NCBI GenBank assembly: GCA_905221605.1
Contig: CAJNDS010002744.1
Location: 141,501-205,500, forward strand
DNA: 64,000 nucleotides
From: Symbiodinium natans
Lineage: Eukaryota; Sar; Dinophyceae; Suessiales; Symbiodiniaceae
Direction: 5' to 3'
Below the pieces are notes generated by a model that saw only the letters and a program-made list of their open reading frames with translations, did no database searches and was not told the origin of the DNA. Made by a program: the position numbers and the translations under genes. Each line of letters starts with the position of its first letter. Within the stretch, counting starts at the first letter, position 1. Below, in pieces: positions 55,266 through 64,000 of the stretch.

Positions 55266-55582
55266 GACCTATAGGTTTGAGATTCGTTCTTCGAGGCTTT
55301 CAAGTTAGGGTTTGGAGTTTAGTGTTTCGGATGGCAAGACCCTCAATCCCACAGCGGGTTGCGGGCGGTGGCGGGTTGTCGGCTGAGCTTCCGGGCTTAG
55401 GGAGCCTCATGGCGATCGTTTGTGTTTGCTGTGCAAGGCGCCCCTCTCACTTCCCACTGGCAGCGCTGCGCGAAGTGCTGTGACGCAGACGGCGGAGACA
55501 ATAGAGGAGCGAGCCCATGTGCAGTTCCGCGCATCCCGACATTCAGTGAAACCCTTATTTTGGCTGTGCAGCTAATGTGCAG

Positions 55583-55666
55583 GAGCTTCTCGAGATGTTG
55601 TCGGCTGCTCAGACTCCGATACTGCCAAACCTCCAAGATGCTGTTAGCCATAAAGAAGAATGCCGG
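55583..55666 (+). CDS. Candidate exon
   Basis: After TAATGTGCAG the frame reads ELLEMLSAAQTPILPNLQDA then VSHKEECR. Good helix; the 3' border is not canonical. Confidence 0.45.
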
Positions 55667-55733
55667 AGCCCCCCAAACCCCAAGCCTTTCTTCCTGAGTT
55701 CCCCGCACCATCTGCGCCTTCCACCGAGTCCTG

Positions 55734-55850
55734 AGCTGAAACCCACCGCGGTGGAGCTGCTCCTGACCCTGGCCACGGCCCGGTCCTTCGGGCGCTTCCT
55801 GCTTCTCCGCCTTGTCCTGCTCTGGCGTGGCCAAAGCCTAAAAGCCTCGC
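55734..55850 (+). CDS. Candidate exon, leucine-rich helix
   Basis: Reads ELKPTAVELLLTLATARSFG then RFLLLRLVLLWRGQS. Strong helix, possibly membrane-associated. A competing minus-strand frame in the same place is Q/E/G-rich and judged less likely. Confidence 0.4.
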
Positions 55851-56110
55851 TCCCTTTCCAGAGCACAGGCAACGGGCTGCGCTGGCCTTGTGGCGCAGGC
55901 CAGGTGCCTGTCACAGGATCGCTGGCGATTGATGCTGGTGGCCAATGTCTTCGGCCGGTACTGGTACCTGTCAGAGTGACTGGCTTGGAGGACTTCTTCT
56001 TGGTGGGATGCCTGTGGCCTTTATTTAGCCCCTGACACCCGGGACCTTCACCAAAGCCTGATGCCTCTAGGTTTCGCGGGGGCCGACCAATGTCGAAACC
56101 CCAAGCCGAA

Positions 56111-56196
56111 GAAAGCGTGGTGCACCATCACTTCGGAGCAGGTATTGAAGCTCCTGCTAGCGGACGATGATGAGGCGCCTCTGTTTTCTATCCAAG
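56111..56196 (+). CDS. Candidate exon
   Basis: Reads KAWCTITSEQVLKLLLADDD then EAPLFSIQ and ends at GTTTGTTG. The 5' border (GAAG) is uncertain and could lie farther left. Strongly protein-like. Confidence 0.5.
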
Positions 56197-56598
56197 GTTT
56201 GTTGAGCATGTAGTGACAATGTCGTGTACAGTTCGTGTAAAGTTCAGAGTCGACTTCCCACGGCTTCCAAAGTCTTGCGCCTCACCCTTCCCCTCGAAGC
56301 TTCGCGCTTCTTACTCTTGCTGCAGGACGTTGACAGAAAGACTGCCGCGAGGTGTTGTGAGAGCTTGTCCCTGCCTGAGGGGGGGGTTTAGGAGCCCTAA
56401 AGCAAGCTCGCACGGGCCGATGGTGATGTTGTGCAGGGGATTGCAGGGGGTTTGGGTCACCATGTTATCTTACACATTCCACACATCCCACACAGTGAAG
56501 AAGGCGGAAGCTTGAAGATAGAGCTGCTTAGTTAAAGCCCCGAGCTGAGCTAAGGCTGCTGCGCCATGCTGCGCCTCTGTAGCCCCCTAGTGTCGTAG

Positions 56599-56712
56599 CC
56601 CCAACGCACTGGACAGCGGAGATTTCAGGCAGCGCTTCTGGCAACTGGGTTCGGCTGTGCACTTCGCGAGACAGAAGGCGCAGCATGAGCTTGTCATCGA
56701 CGAGTCCCGAAG
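56599..56712 (+). CDS. Candidate exon
   Basis: After CGTAG or nearby, the frame reads ALDSGDFRQRFWQLGSAVHF then ARQKAQHELVIDESRS, and probably ends at a GC donor (GCCTTT). No domain recognised. Confidence 0.5.
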
Positions 56713-57162
56713 CCTTTCTGCACTGTGCCCCCCCCCCCAAACTCAGCTTTGGGGTGAGATTGAGATGGACTGAGGATTCTGATTGTCTAAGCCAGGTCAC
56801 TGAAAGCGCGGATCGCCGCGACGGCCGTGCTGAGCAGTGGCAGCCCGTGCCTCAGCATTGCTTTCAGGGAGGTTTGGGCTGCTTTAAGGGGGCTTTGATA
56901 CCAGTCTGCAGCGCTCCTTGCACCGCATCATCACCTTCCAGATTCGAAGGGATAGATGGGCTGCATGGTTTGAGGATTATTTGCGTTCAAGGGTGTTGGA
57001 GTGTCGCTGAGGTTCATCCACGTGTCGCAGTGTGGGAGCTGTGTTGGCTCACGGTTGCGCTCGCACCGCACTGCTTCCCTGGAGGACCGGAGTGCTTGAG
57101 GTCCTACAAGAGTGACGTCTTGGAACCAAAAAACTCGAAGCACAGGAGAGGAGTTCCAAAAG

Positions 57163-57282
57163 GTTCTCTCTCTCTCTCTCTCTCCCTGTCTCTGTCTCTG
57201 CGCCTTTCGAATTTCGAGAGCTCGTCGCCCTCTTCGCAGATCTCAAGACCTTGGACTCGGAAGGATCCCGGCTTCGCGAATG
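57163..57282 (+). CDS. Exon after (CT)n tract
   Basis: A TC/CT microsatellite (57163-57200) precedes coding sequence EFRELVALFADLKTLDSEGS then RLREW, ending at GTGTGTA. The acceptor is either near 57208 or the TTCGCAG ending at 57239. The CT tract lies where a polypyrimidine tract would be. Confidence 0.45.
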
Positions 57283-57962
57283 GTGTGTATTGGGAGGCCG
57301 GCTGCTTTCGAGTTCTTGCGGGGCTCGTCTGGGCCACGTGTGTGCAGCTTGCGGGGGGGTAATCAAACCCAACAACAAGAAGCCCGTCGCAGCTTTATGC
57401 TCAGCAAACCAACCTAAGCCCAACAACCTATCCAGCCTTCTCAGCTCCCCAGACCCAGGCCCTGTCAGCCTCTCATCCTCAACGGGGGGTTGTGAGGTGT
57501 TGTGAGGCTAATTCGGGCTTTGGGGACCCGGAAAGGGCCCAAAAGCTCAGAACTCCCAACAGAGACCAGGTCCGAGTGGGCAACCCTGTTGGGACTTCCA
57601 TCGGCGTGAACCGGCCATGGTCTTGCGCTGGCTCAACAGGGCTTCGAGACGTCTTGCAGGTTCAGGGATCAGGGTGTCGCCCTGTGGATCTACCCGGGAA
57701 CGTGACCCTCAACGTGTTGACATCTTAGAATACCCCAGCATACCCCAGCCAGCAATGCATTAGGACTCGACCCACGAGGTGCTTTTGCGGTTGGGTGTCC
57801 AACAAGTCTGAGTCTAAGCATTGGCCTGTTCTGACTCTGAGGAAATGGGGGATAAGGGGGGGGGGGACTCTGCAAGTTTGTGGCTTGAATCGAGCGAGCA
57901 CCACTTCAAAGGTTCGGCCTTGCGGGAACCTCCTTATGCCAAAGCAAGTGGCGTCGAGACAG

Positions 57963-57983
57963 TTTAGGTTTTAGGGTTTAGGG
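57963..57983 (+). repeat. Telomere-like (TTTAGGG) short array
   Basis: TTTAGG, TTTTAGGG and TTTAGGG lie in tandem. Related words in both orientations occur throughout 17-63 kb (for example 22083, 27860, 62041). Too short and internal to be a telomere. Confidence 0.6.
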
Positions 57984-58082
57984 AATGTCGACGTTCCCAA
58001 ACCTTTTTCAGGGGGATCTCAGGCTTCGAGTTGTTAGGACTCCATATTTGAAGGGTTTAGTGCCTTTGCCTTCTTGTGCCAG

Positions 58083-58155
58083 GTTTGGTTGGAAAGCAAG
58101 AAAAAGTTTGCCGGCATCCAGCTCTGGGACGGCCGCCGCCCCACGACATCTGATG
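58083..58155 (+). CDS. Candidate exon
   Basis: Between TTGTGCCAG and a GC donor (GCCTTAGG) the frame reads VWLESKKKFAGIQLWDGRRP then TTSD. Strong coding look, unknown family. Confidence 0.5.
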
Positions 58156-58965
58156 GCCTTAGGGTTCCAGAGTTCCAGATGCTCGGATGCCCAAACCGGC
58201 AGCCAAGCCCCGCTCGAGACCCTCAGAGAAATCCACAGCAAGGGCAAGATATGACCCAAGCACAAGGGCTCCAAGCTTCGCATCAACCTCCAAGCCTGAT
58301 AATCTGATAGTGCCTCCATGATAGGTGGATGGGTTGAGGAGCTTGAGGATCTTGAGTACAGCGTAGGCACCACCTGCCCAGGCTCTGCTTGTGGGCATGG
58401 TCTGGAGGCACGACAAGAGCCGTCGGGTGCAGGGTGGGGGGCAAAGCCTCTAAGCCTGCTCCTAAGCCCGGTGAAGCCATGTGAAGCCAAAATCCCCAGC
58501 GAGTGTCCTTGGAAGGCAGAGCCACAAGTCCCTCTTCCCGGAGCTGAGCTCCGAGCTGCATGGAAAACAGGGACAACTGAAGGATTTTCGGTGGTGTCGG
58601 TGGTTTAGGGTTCGGCTTTGGGGGGTTTGCCTACACGAAGCAAGACCATAGGAAAACACAATCCGACTCAAAACACGCCGCGATACACACCTTGATGGTG
58701 GACGCAGAAGACGGCACAACTCTCACACCCTGACCTGAGATCGCAGACCCTGATCCTCAAATCTTCAACCCTCAGACACTAGCCTCGACACCTGCAATCC
58801 GAAACTCCCAAGCTCATCCCCAGGCGCGACAGGGCAGCATCTTCGGATTCTTGGCAACCGCTGAGGCCAGTTTGAGAAGGCGTTTCTATGTGTTGATGTC
58901 ATCGATCTAGAGCTCGAATCGACAGAATGACAAGAGAGGGTCGCTGCTGTACAGGCATCACCTGC

Positions 58966-58984
58966 ATCACACACACACACACAC
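58966..58984. repeat. (AC)n microsatellite
   Basis: About nine AC dinucleotides between region-B exons. The surrounding 58.9-59.4 kb has open frames on both strands but no sequence that I accept as coding. Confidence 0.85.
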
Positions 58985-59636
58985 AGACCAACTTGGCATT
59001 CCGGACCACCCTCGGCCGCAAGCCGACCCTTACACAAGCAACCGAGCTTGCCTGGACAGTGGATAAGAAGACTCCTACGCTCCATGTCCTCCAACTGTTC
59101 GACTCTTTTGTACTTCAGACTGCCTGTCTGCAACACCCTCGACAGGCGCTGACTGTATCGTGTGATGGTCGCCCGTTCAGCAGCCTTCAGTACCAGGCAG
59201 GTCTTGCGGTGTCTGTCTGTGTGCGACACCCTATGCTCGACAAGCCTCAGAATTTTCACTACCGTTATGCGCAGGTGTCACAGTGTCTCTCCGTTGGTAT
59301 ACCTCACAATTCGTCAGTTGGGGGCATGTCCATGCGCACGTTGTTTGCATACGTGCATGGACTCATGGAGGGCACGTAGGGCACTCAACATGTTGTCGGG
59401 CTGCCAGCCTGCAGGGCATGGTATCCTTTTTATCTTTCTACAATCATTTGGACTATGAAGTTCTGCAGTGAAGCTTCATTTGAGGGTATTTGCCATGCCC
59501 TCGTCTTGTATGCGTCATCGTCAAGACCACCCGCATCCCTCGAGTTAATCTACCTGCTTGGAGCCTAAACCCTTCCTTTTCCCATCTCCGAATCTCAAAT
59601 GTCCGGATCAACTCAAGCGCTCTACACGTTTTGCAG

Positions 59637-59712
59637 AAGCTCTTTGTCCTGGGGGAGCGCATTGCGATTTTCGTGGAGCGTGCGCCGGGCTGCACTGTGA
59701 ACATCAACGTCG
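59637..59712 (+). CDS. Candidate exon
   Basis: Between CGTTTTGCAG and GTCAGG the frame reads KLFVLGERIAIFVERAPGCT then VNINV. Beta-rich, good borders. It lies about 220 bp left of the AT-rich inverted-repeat element. Confidence 0.55.
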
Positions 59713-60095
59713 GTCAGGACCGCTGGAACCCTACACCCGAAACGCCAGGTCCCAAGCCCCAAGCCTGACGTCCACAGTCAGAAGCCGTGGGGTTTGCGGT
59801 GAGCATGCCCAATCACGTCAAACCCAAGAGACAGGATGGATGCACGGATGGACGGGTGGATGACTGATACATGCATACAAGGATAGACATATGTACATAC
59901 ATATGTATACAGACAGATATTGTACATATACGTATATATATATATGTATAGATAAACGGCTCCAGGGGTGAACCCGGCCCCTGCGTTTTGGCACTTTTAT
60001 TCTGCACGCGACGTCGCGTCCCTCGTGCATGTCGACACGCTCCAGGGGCGAAGGGTTTATTTGCTATTTCAGTGTTGTGGTGATGTCCACAAAAA

Positions 60096-60330
60096 TACCC
60101 AAGAAACCAAAACCACAAAAACCAAAAACACCAAAACCAAAAAAACCAAAAAAACCAAAAAAACCATTATTCAGGAAGTCTCCCTGTAAGAGTTCCTAGG
60201 AAATGGTTTTTTTAGTTTTTTTGTTTTTTTTGGTTTTGGTTTTTTTGTTTTTTTTGGTTTTGGTTTTTTTGGATTTTTTGGTTTTGGTTTTTTTGGTTTT
60301 TTGGTTTTGGTTTTTTTGGTTTTTCTACTG
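60096..60330. repeat. A-rich/T-rich inverted low-complexity pair
   Basis: CCAAAAAAA-type repeats (60096-60165) are followed after ~40 bp by TTTTTTTGGTTTTGG-type repeats (60205-60325), complementary to each other, so the region can fold into a long imperfect hairpin. Confidence 0.7.
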
Positions 60331-60436
60331 TCCCGTGTATGCAGATTTAGTTGTATTTTAGTCTACGCCCTAGGAAATACGCTATATTGCACACCGAGTT
60401 TGCTTGCAGTGCAGCTGGGTGACTTGAGACAAGGCG

Positions 60437-60503
60437 AAAAAGGGTAGGTCACTGGGGGGGGGGGGTACCATATAGCTCCCCCCCCCAGCGACCTACCCTT
60501 TTT
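60437..60503. repeat. ~25-bp stem hairpin with G12/C9 arms
   Basis: AAAAAGGGTAGGTCACT followed by 12 G pairs with nine C followed by AGCGACCTACCCTTTTT, around a ~15-nt loop (TACCATATAGCT). One mismatch in the stem. Confidence 0.75.
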
Positions 60504-60689
60504 AAGCCTTTTTAGGCTTTTTTAACAAAAAACAACGAAGAAGGCCCAAAAGTCGCGTAGTTCATCACCGGGTAATGAAGGACAGTACTGGGACACCCAC
60601 CTCACAGACTCCAATAAGCCAGCATTGGAATAATCTACCTTTTGAATCTGAAGCGGACAATGCTGGTTTAGATGATTAGATCTGTGTTT

Positions 60690-61500
60690 TTTTCTATGCA
60701 AATTGTGCGTTTAAAGGCCAACTAATGTTTTGTTGAGCAACTAGTTTATTTATACAATTGTGTTTGTACGAGGCAAAGTATTAATCAAACACTGAAACAT
60801 TTTTCTTGATTCTATGCGAATTTAACTACTACAGTAATTATTAAGCAAAGAGCCCAATTTGACTCAAGTGAATACTATTTAAAGGAGCATACTCAACCAA
60901 GATACGAAATAGACACCATTCTCAACCAAAATATGGCAAAGTGTGCGTTTAAAGTGCAAATAATGCTTTGTTGAGCAACTACTGTATTCATACAATTGTG
61001 TTTGTACTAGGCAAAGTATGCTCTCTGAAAAGTCCACTGAAATACTTTATGTTTACATATTTATGAATCGTTTGTATTTTTGAAAGAATTATTTTATGCG
61101 AATTTAGCTACTAGAGTAATTATTAAGCAAATACCTCAATTTGACTGAAGTGAATACCATTTACAGGACCATACTCAACCAAAATACGAAAGCACCATAT
61201 TCAACCAAAATATTGCAAAGTGTGGTTTAAAGGGCAAATAGTGCTTTGTTGAGCAACTAATGCATTGAAACGGCTGGGTTTACACCAGGCAAAGTATTAT
61301 TGAAATACTATCTGCAAAGTCAAATGAAATACCTTATGTTTACATATTCATGAAACATTTTATATTGTTGAAGTATTCATTCTATGCGAATTTAACTACT
61401 AGAGGAATTCTTAAGCAAATAGCCCAATTTGACTCAAGTGAATACTATTTAAAGGACCATACTCAACCAAATACGAAAGAAACACTAACGGAAATTGAAG
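60690..61500. repeat. Three ~235-280-bp tandem repeats
   Basis: Units beginning GTGCGTTTAAAG at about 60707 and 60943, and GTGGTTTAAAG at about 61222, share TTGTTGAGCAACTA, ATTCTATGCGAATTTA and CCATACTCAACCAA. They form the core of the inverted-repeat element. Confidence 0.75.
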
Positions 61501-61700
61501 CGGTTCTACCTACATAACAATGAAACAAAGATTGCTGAAGTATTCAATAAAGACCACTTATATACTATGTCTGAAAAGCACAATTTGCATAAGCAAGCTT
61601 AAAAATGCACAAGAATGGAAATAGACGCGGTTCTACTTACATAACGATGAAACAAAGATGTCTGAAGTATTCAATAAAGACCACATATATACTCTGCTTG
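61500..61700. repeat. 128-bp tandem duplication
   Basis: GCGGTTCTACCTACATAAC ... TATTCAATAAAGACCAC at 61501-61570 recurs at 61629-61700 with few changes. Confidence 0.75.
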
Positions 61701-61911
61701 TCTCTATCCGCAGCCATGAACACATCCAAACGCGTGGTTTCGTTTCGTGTACTTACGTAAAATACTAAAACGCAGGGGCCGGGTTCACCCCTGGAACCAG
61801 ATAAACATATATATATATACGAAAGCCAAGATAAATGTAAATCTGAAGTAACTACTTGTGTAGGTATCCTTGATTCGAATCTCTTTGCACTCGTGGCTGC
61901 AATTGGCCCAG

Positions 61912-61994
61912 AGGAGAGATTTCTACATGCACCGCAGGGTGAAGATGGTGGTGGCCTCGGAAGTCGAGAAGCTTCGACTCACTTGGCGGGAGAG
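61912..61994 (+). CDS. Candidate exon
   Basis: Between TTGGCCCAG and GTTTTAG the frame reads RRDFYMHRRVKMVVASEVEK then LRLTWRE. An alternative frame through the same DNA (FALVAAIGPEERFLHAPQ) is also open, so the frame is not certain. Basic helix. Confidence 0.45.
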
Positions 61995-62522
61995 GTTTTA
62001 GGCGTAACGGGGCCGTATCGGGCCGCGTAGGAATTTGGGCTTTAGGTTTAGGGTTTTGGGCCCAGTGAGCCGTTGTTGGCCTGTGTGCGTTTGAGGGTGT
62101 TATTGCAATTAGGTCCAGAGGCTCCAGTGGTCCAGGGATCAGTGGTGGTTGCCGAGGCCCAGCGGCCTGGGCGAAGGCTTCCGACCCCCTCTCTGCCCAG
62201 CCGCTGAAGGCTCAATTCAGGATTTTGAGTGTATCGTTGTGGTTTTGTCTTTGTTTTGTGAGGTCTAAGGGCCTCTGCCAGCAGTGACTTAGTCCGGTGT
62301 AGGGGATGAGGATGATAAGGGTTCAAAACTTTTCGGGTGGCAACCTAAGCTCACTTTCCCAAGATGTCCCAAAATGCCCCAACCTATCAACGCAGAGCGT
62401 GGTTGAAAGCCCATAGCGGCGTCTGTGTGTCATCCCGGGTAGCGGGTACTAAGCCCAAAACCCTGAACCGTAAAACCATACGCCCAACCCCCCCCCCCCC
62501 AACAGGAATGCTTTGTGTGCAG

Positions 62523-62594
62523 GCCTTCGACAGCAAACCTGAGCGCATGGTGCCGGGCTCAGACATCGACATGTTCTTCCTTTCAGATTTTTGG
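62523..62594 (+). CDS. Candidate exon
   Basis: After TTTGTGTGCAG the frame reads AFDSKPERMVPGSDIDMFFL then SDF. A C-run lies about 30 bp upstream of the acceptor. The donor is not a clear GT. Confidence 0.5.
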
Positions 62595-62899
62595 GCGCTT
62601 CGTTAGCTCGGGGGGGGCTCACCAGGCCCGGCTGTTGTGGGTTTGAAGGGTTGAAGGGGGGCTCCCGAGCCGCAGCTCCATCCTTTGAAGGGATGCCCTT
62701 TGCCCAAGACCTTGTTTATGCCTCCACGGTGTGAGCGGATCTGCCCTGAACCCCGAACCGGGAGCCCGCGACTTCACTGATTTGCGTGGATCAGGTTCCA
62801 AGAAATTTGGGGTTTAGGAAGGTGAGAGGGGGGGGGGGGGGCACGGTCAAGAGGTTCCAGTGCGGCGCAAGGGTTAATCGAAGCTCAGCCTTAAGGCAG

Positions 62900-62944
62900 A
62901 TGTGGCGAAGATCCTCATGGACATCATGGAGCGCAACATCAGCA
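62900..62944 (+). CDS. Candidate exon
   Basis: After TAAGGCAG the frame reads DVAKILMDIMERNIS and then RPPCKP, with a GC donor at 62945 (GCCCCC) or a later border. Confidence 0.5.
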
Positions 62945-63207
62945 GGCCCCCATGCAAGCCTTACTCAAACCAACCCTGAACTTCTAGAAGCCGCAAAAGC
63001 CCCAGAAAGACGTTTAGGGTCTTTATGTAGGGTTTGGCAGGGTTCTTTAGTTGCAGGTTTTGTGCATTGCGTCGCCCCCTAAACCAGACCGTGCACCTGA
63101 AGCTCCCAAATCCCTGAGCTGCGAGGAGTCTTTGTCTCGGCTTCTTGCTGTGGCACTGTGGGGCTTTGGCAGCTTCGGGATGAAGCTTCAGGTGTTTTAT
63201 GCCGCAG

Positions 63208-63337
63208 GCTGAAGCATTAATTCCCGGTCGAGTTCACATGCGCCGCGCGCCAGGCTCGCCGGCGGCGGTGACCACAGCGTTCCGGACGTGCACTCGGAGC
63301 ACAGTTGTGCAGGGGACGCACTTCAAGAAATCGGAGG
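63208..63337 (+). CDS. Candidate exon, ~43 codons
   Basis: Between ATGCCGCAG and GTAGGATG the frame reads AEALIPGRVHMRRAPGSPAA, then VTTAFRTCTRSTVVQGTHFK. Canonical borders. Basic and threonine-rich, unknown. Confidence 0.55.
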
Positions 63338-63430
63338 GTAGGATGATGTAGGATGATGTAGGATGTCTGTTAAGGAGCTACCCAAAAGAGCAGAACCCCT
63401 GGGTGCATCACCCTGTTTCAACCTGCTCAG

Positions 63431-63514
63431 GTGCAGCATGTCTTCGCAGCTAGCGAGCAAATGACCATCACAGAGGCCTCTTGCCTATGCAGCCTATGCC
63501 TTGCTTTCCAGCGG
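63431..63514 (+). CDS. Candidate phase-0 exon, 28 codons
   Basis: Between CTGCTCAG and GTTCTC the frame reads VQHVFAASEQMTITEASCLC then SLCLAFQR. Exactly 84 nt. Confidence 0.5.
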
Positions 63515-63721
63515 GTTCTCAGACCTTGGGCCCCAAGCCTTGAACCTCTCACGCCCGGTGCGTGGGGCCGAGTCGTGCCTTACCTACTTGTGAACGACAG
63601 TTTCCTAGACAGAAGTTAGCAAGGAACCGATGATGGAGCATTCGTTAAGAAGTCCGAGCTGTGATGGGGGCGTTCTGCGCCTTCATGAACTGGAGGGGGG
63701 ACCTCACATCCTTTCCCCAAG

Positions 63722-63793
63722 ATGTCGAAGCCAAGTGTTTGCCACGGAGCCTTTTTATGATCAGTGCTAGCGCCCATTTACGCAAACATAAAG
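63722..63793 (+). CDS. Candidate exon
   Basis: Reads VEAKCLPRSLFMISASAHLR then KHK and ends at GTATTTGG. The acceptor CCCAAG is not canonical. Confidence 0.4.
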
Positions 63794-63825
63794 GTATTTG
63801 GGTGCTCTCTAATTCCAATATTCAG

Positions 63826-63961
63826 ACCAGCGGCGTGCTGACACACTTGGACGTGCTTCGACGTACCTGCACGCAGGAAGGCACCGTTGTGAGCAACGTG
63901 CGCGAGAACGCGTGGGCGCGGGTGGATTCCGAAATCACGGCACTTCGGCTTTCATCCTGGG
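63826..63961 (+). CDS. Candidate exon near window end
   Basis: After ATATTCAG the frame reads TSGVLTHLDVLRRTCTQEGT then VVSNVRENAWARVDSEITAL, ending at GTCTGC. A good coding island, which shows that the gene probably continues past the window. Confidence 0.5.
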
Positions 63962-64000
63962 GTCTGCACTTGGGTGTTAGGTTAAGGTAGGTGGTTATTG

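Larger units (their letters stand above)
59931..61821. mobile_element. Non-autonomous element with terminal inverted repeats
   Basis: 59931-59992 and 61767-61821 are inverted copies. The core (left 59962-59989, starting CCAGGGGTGAACCCGG) is perfect over 28 bp, and an outer AT run with GATAAAC is also shared. The interior is AT-rich, non-coding and full of repeats. No transposase frame exists. Target-site duplications were not recognised. A MITE-like or foldback element is the best reading; it lies in the intron between the 59637 and 61912 exons. Confidence 0.65.
44655..63961 (+). other. Intron-rich gene region B (plus strand)
   Basis: A second run of short plus-strand coding islands with CAG/GT or GC borders, listed below. 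It reaches the end of the window. It may be the continuation of region A with the TIR-like gene nested in an intron, or another gene. Intervals between listed exons (0.3-2 kb) hold no other gene that I can support, only simple repeats, duplicated intron sequence and one AT-rich element. Confidence 0.5.

Noticed and set aside
57963-57983. True telomere or telomere fusion site
   Set aside because: Only two to three degenerate units, with intron-like sequence on both sides.
58765-59379. Overlapping 150-164-codon frames on both strands
   Set aside because: Neither reads like protein; the stretch contains an AC microsatellite and no splice-bounded island.

Overview
The window looks like nuclear DNA of a dinoflagellate, probably symbiodiniacean-like. 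The species cannot be fixed from sequence alone. Four things support this: a 21-nt stretch matching the dinoflagellate spliced leader at 18 of 21 positions (11386-11406); very intron-rich coding on one strand with short exons and GT or GC donors; decayed Copia and LINE retroelements of the lysine/glycine-rich kind common in these genomes; and scattered TTTAGGG-like words. No bacterial operons, tRNA, rRNA or CRISPR arrays were seen.

Layout. 0-16 kb is a retroelement and satellite zone. It holds a candidate insertion flanked by a 13-bp direct repeat (378-2363); a broken Copia element whose central gag-zinc knuckle-protease block is inverted (4.25-7.64 kb); and a LINE in two opposite-strand halves, with endonuclease and start of RT on the minus strand (9.45-10.93 kb) and the rest of RT on the plus strand (13.92-14.97 kb). 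Between the halves lie a spliced-leader-like site, a family of small perfect hairpins, a segmental duplication and a 60-bp minisatellite. A 51-bp minisatellite family occurs on both sides of the LINE in opposite orientation.

17-37 kb and 44.6-64 kb hold many short plus-strand coding islands (36-200 nt), most bounded by CAG and GT or GC. They are best read as one or two very intron-rich genes. Products are mostly unrecognised, apart from a PDZ-like domain spread over four exons (23.5-24.3 kb) and coiled-coil exons at 19.3-19.8 kb. The introns hold homopolymers, microsatellites and degenerate telomere-like words.

38.4-42.6 kb is different. It has a partly frameshifted coding region of unknown function, then the clearest gene of the window: a two-exon, 536-residue predicted membrane protein (40909-42624) with an N-terminal lipidation signal and a TIR-like fold signature (DVFVSHTW ... 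RLWCVFEL) interrupted by two membrane segments.

59.9-61.8 kb is an AT-rich, 1.9-kb element with about 60-bp terminal inverted repeats, internal tandem repeats and no coding capacity; it sits between two exons. All calls are from reading the sequence; no database search was possible.
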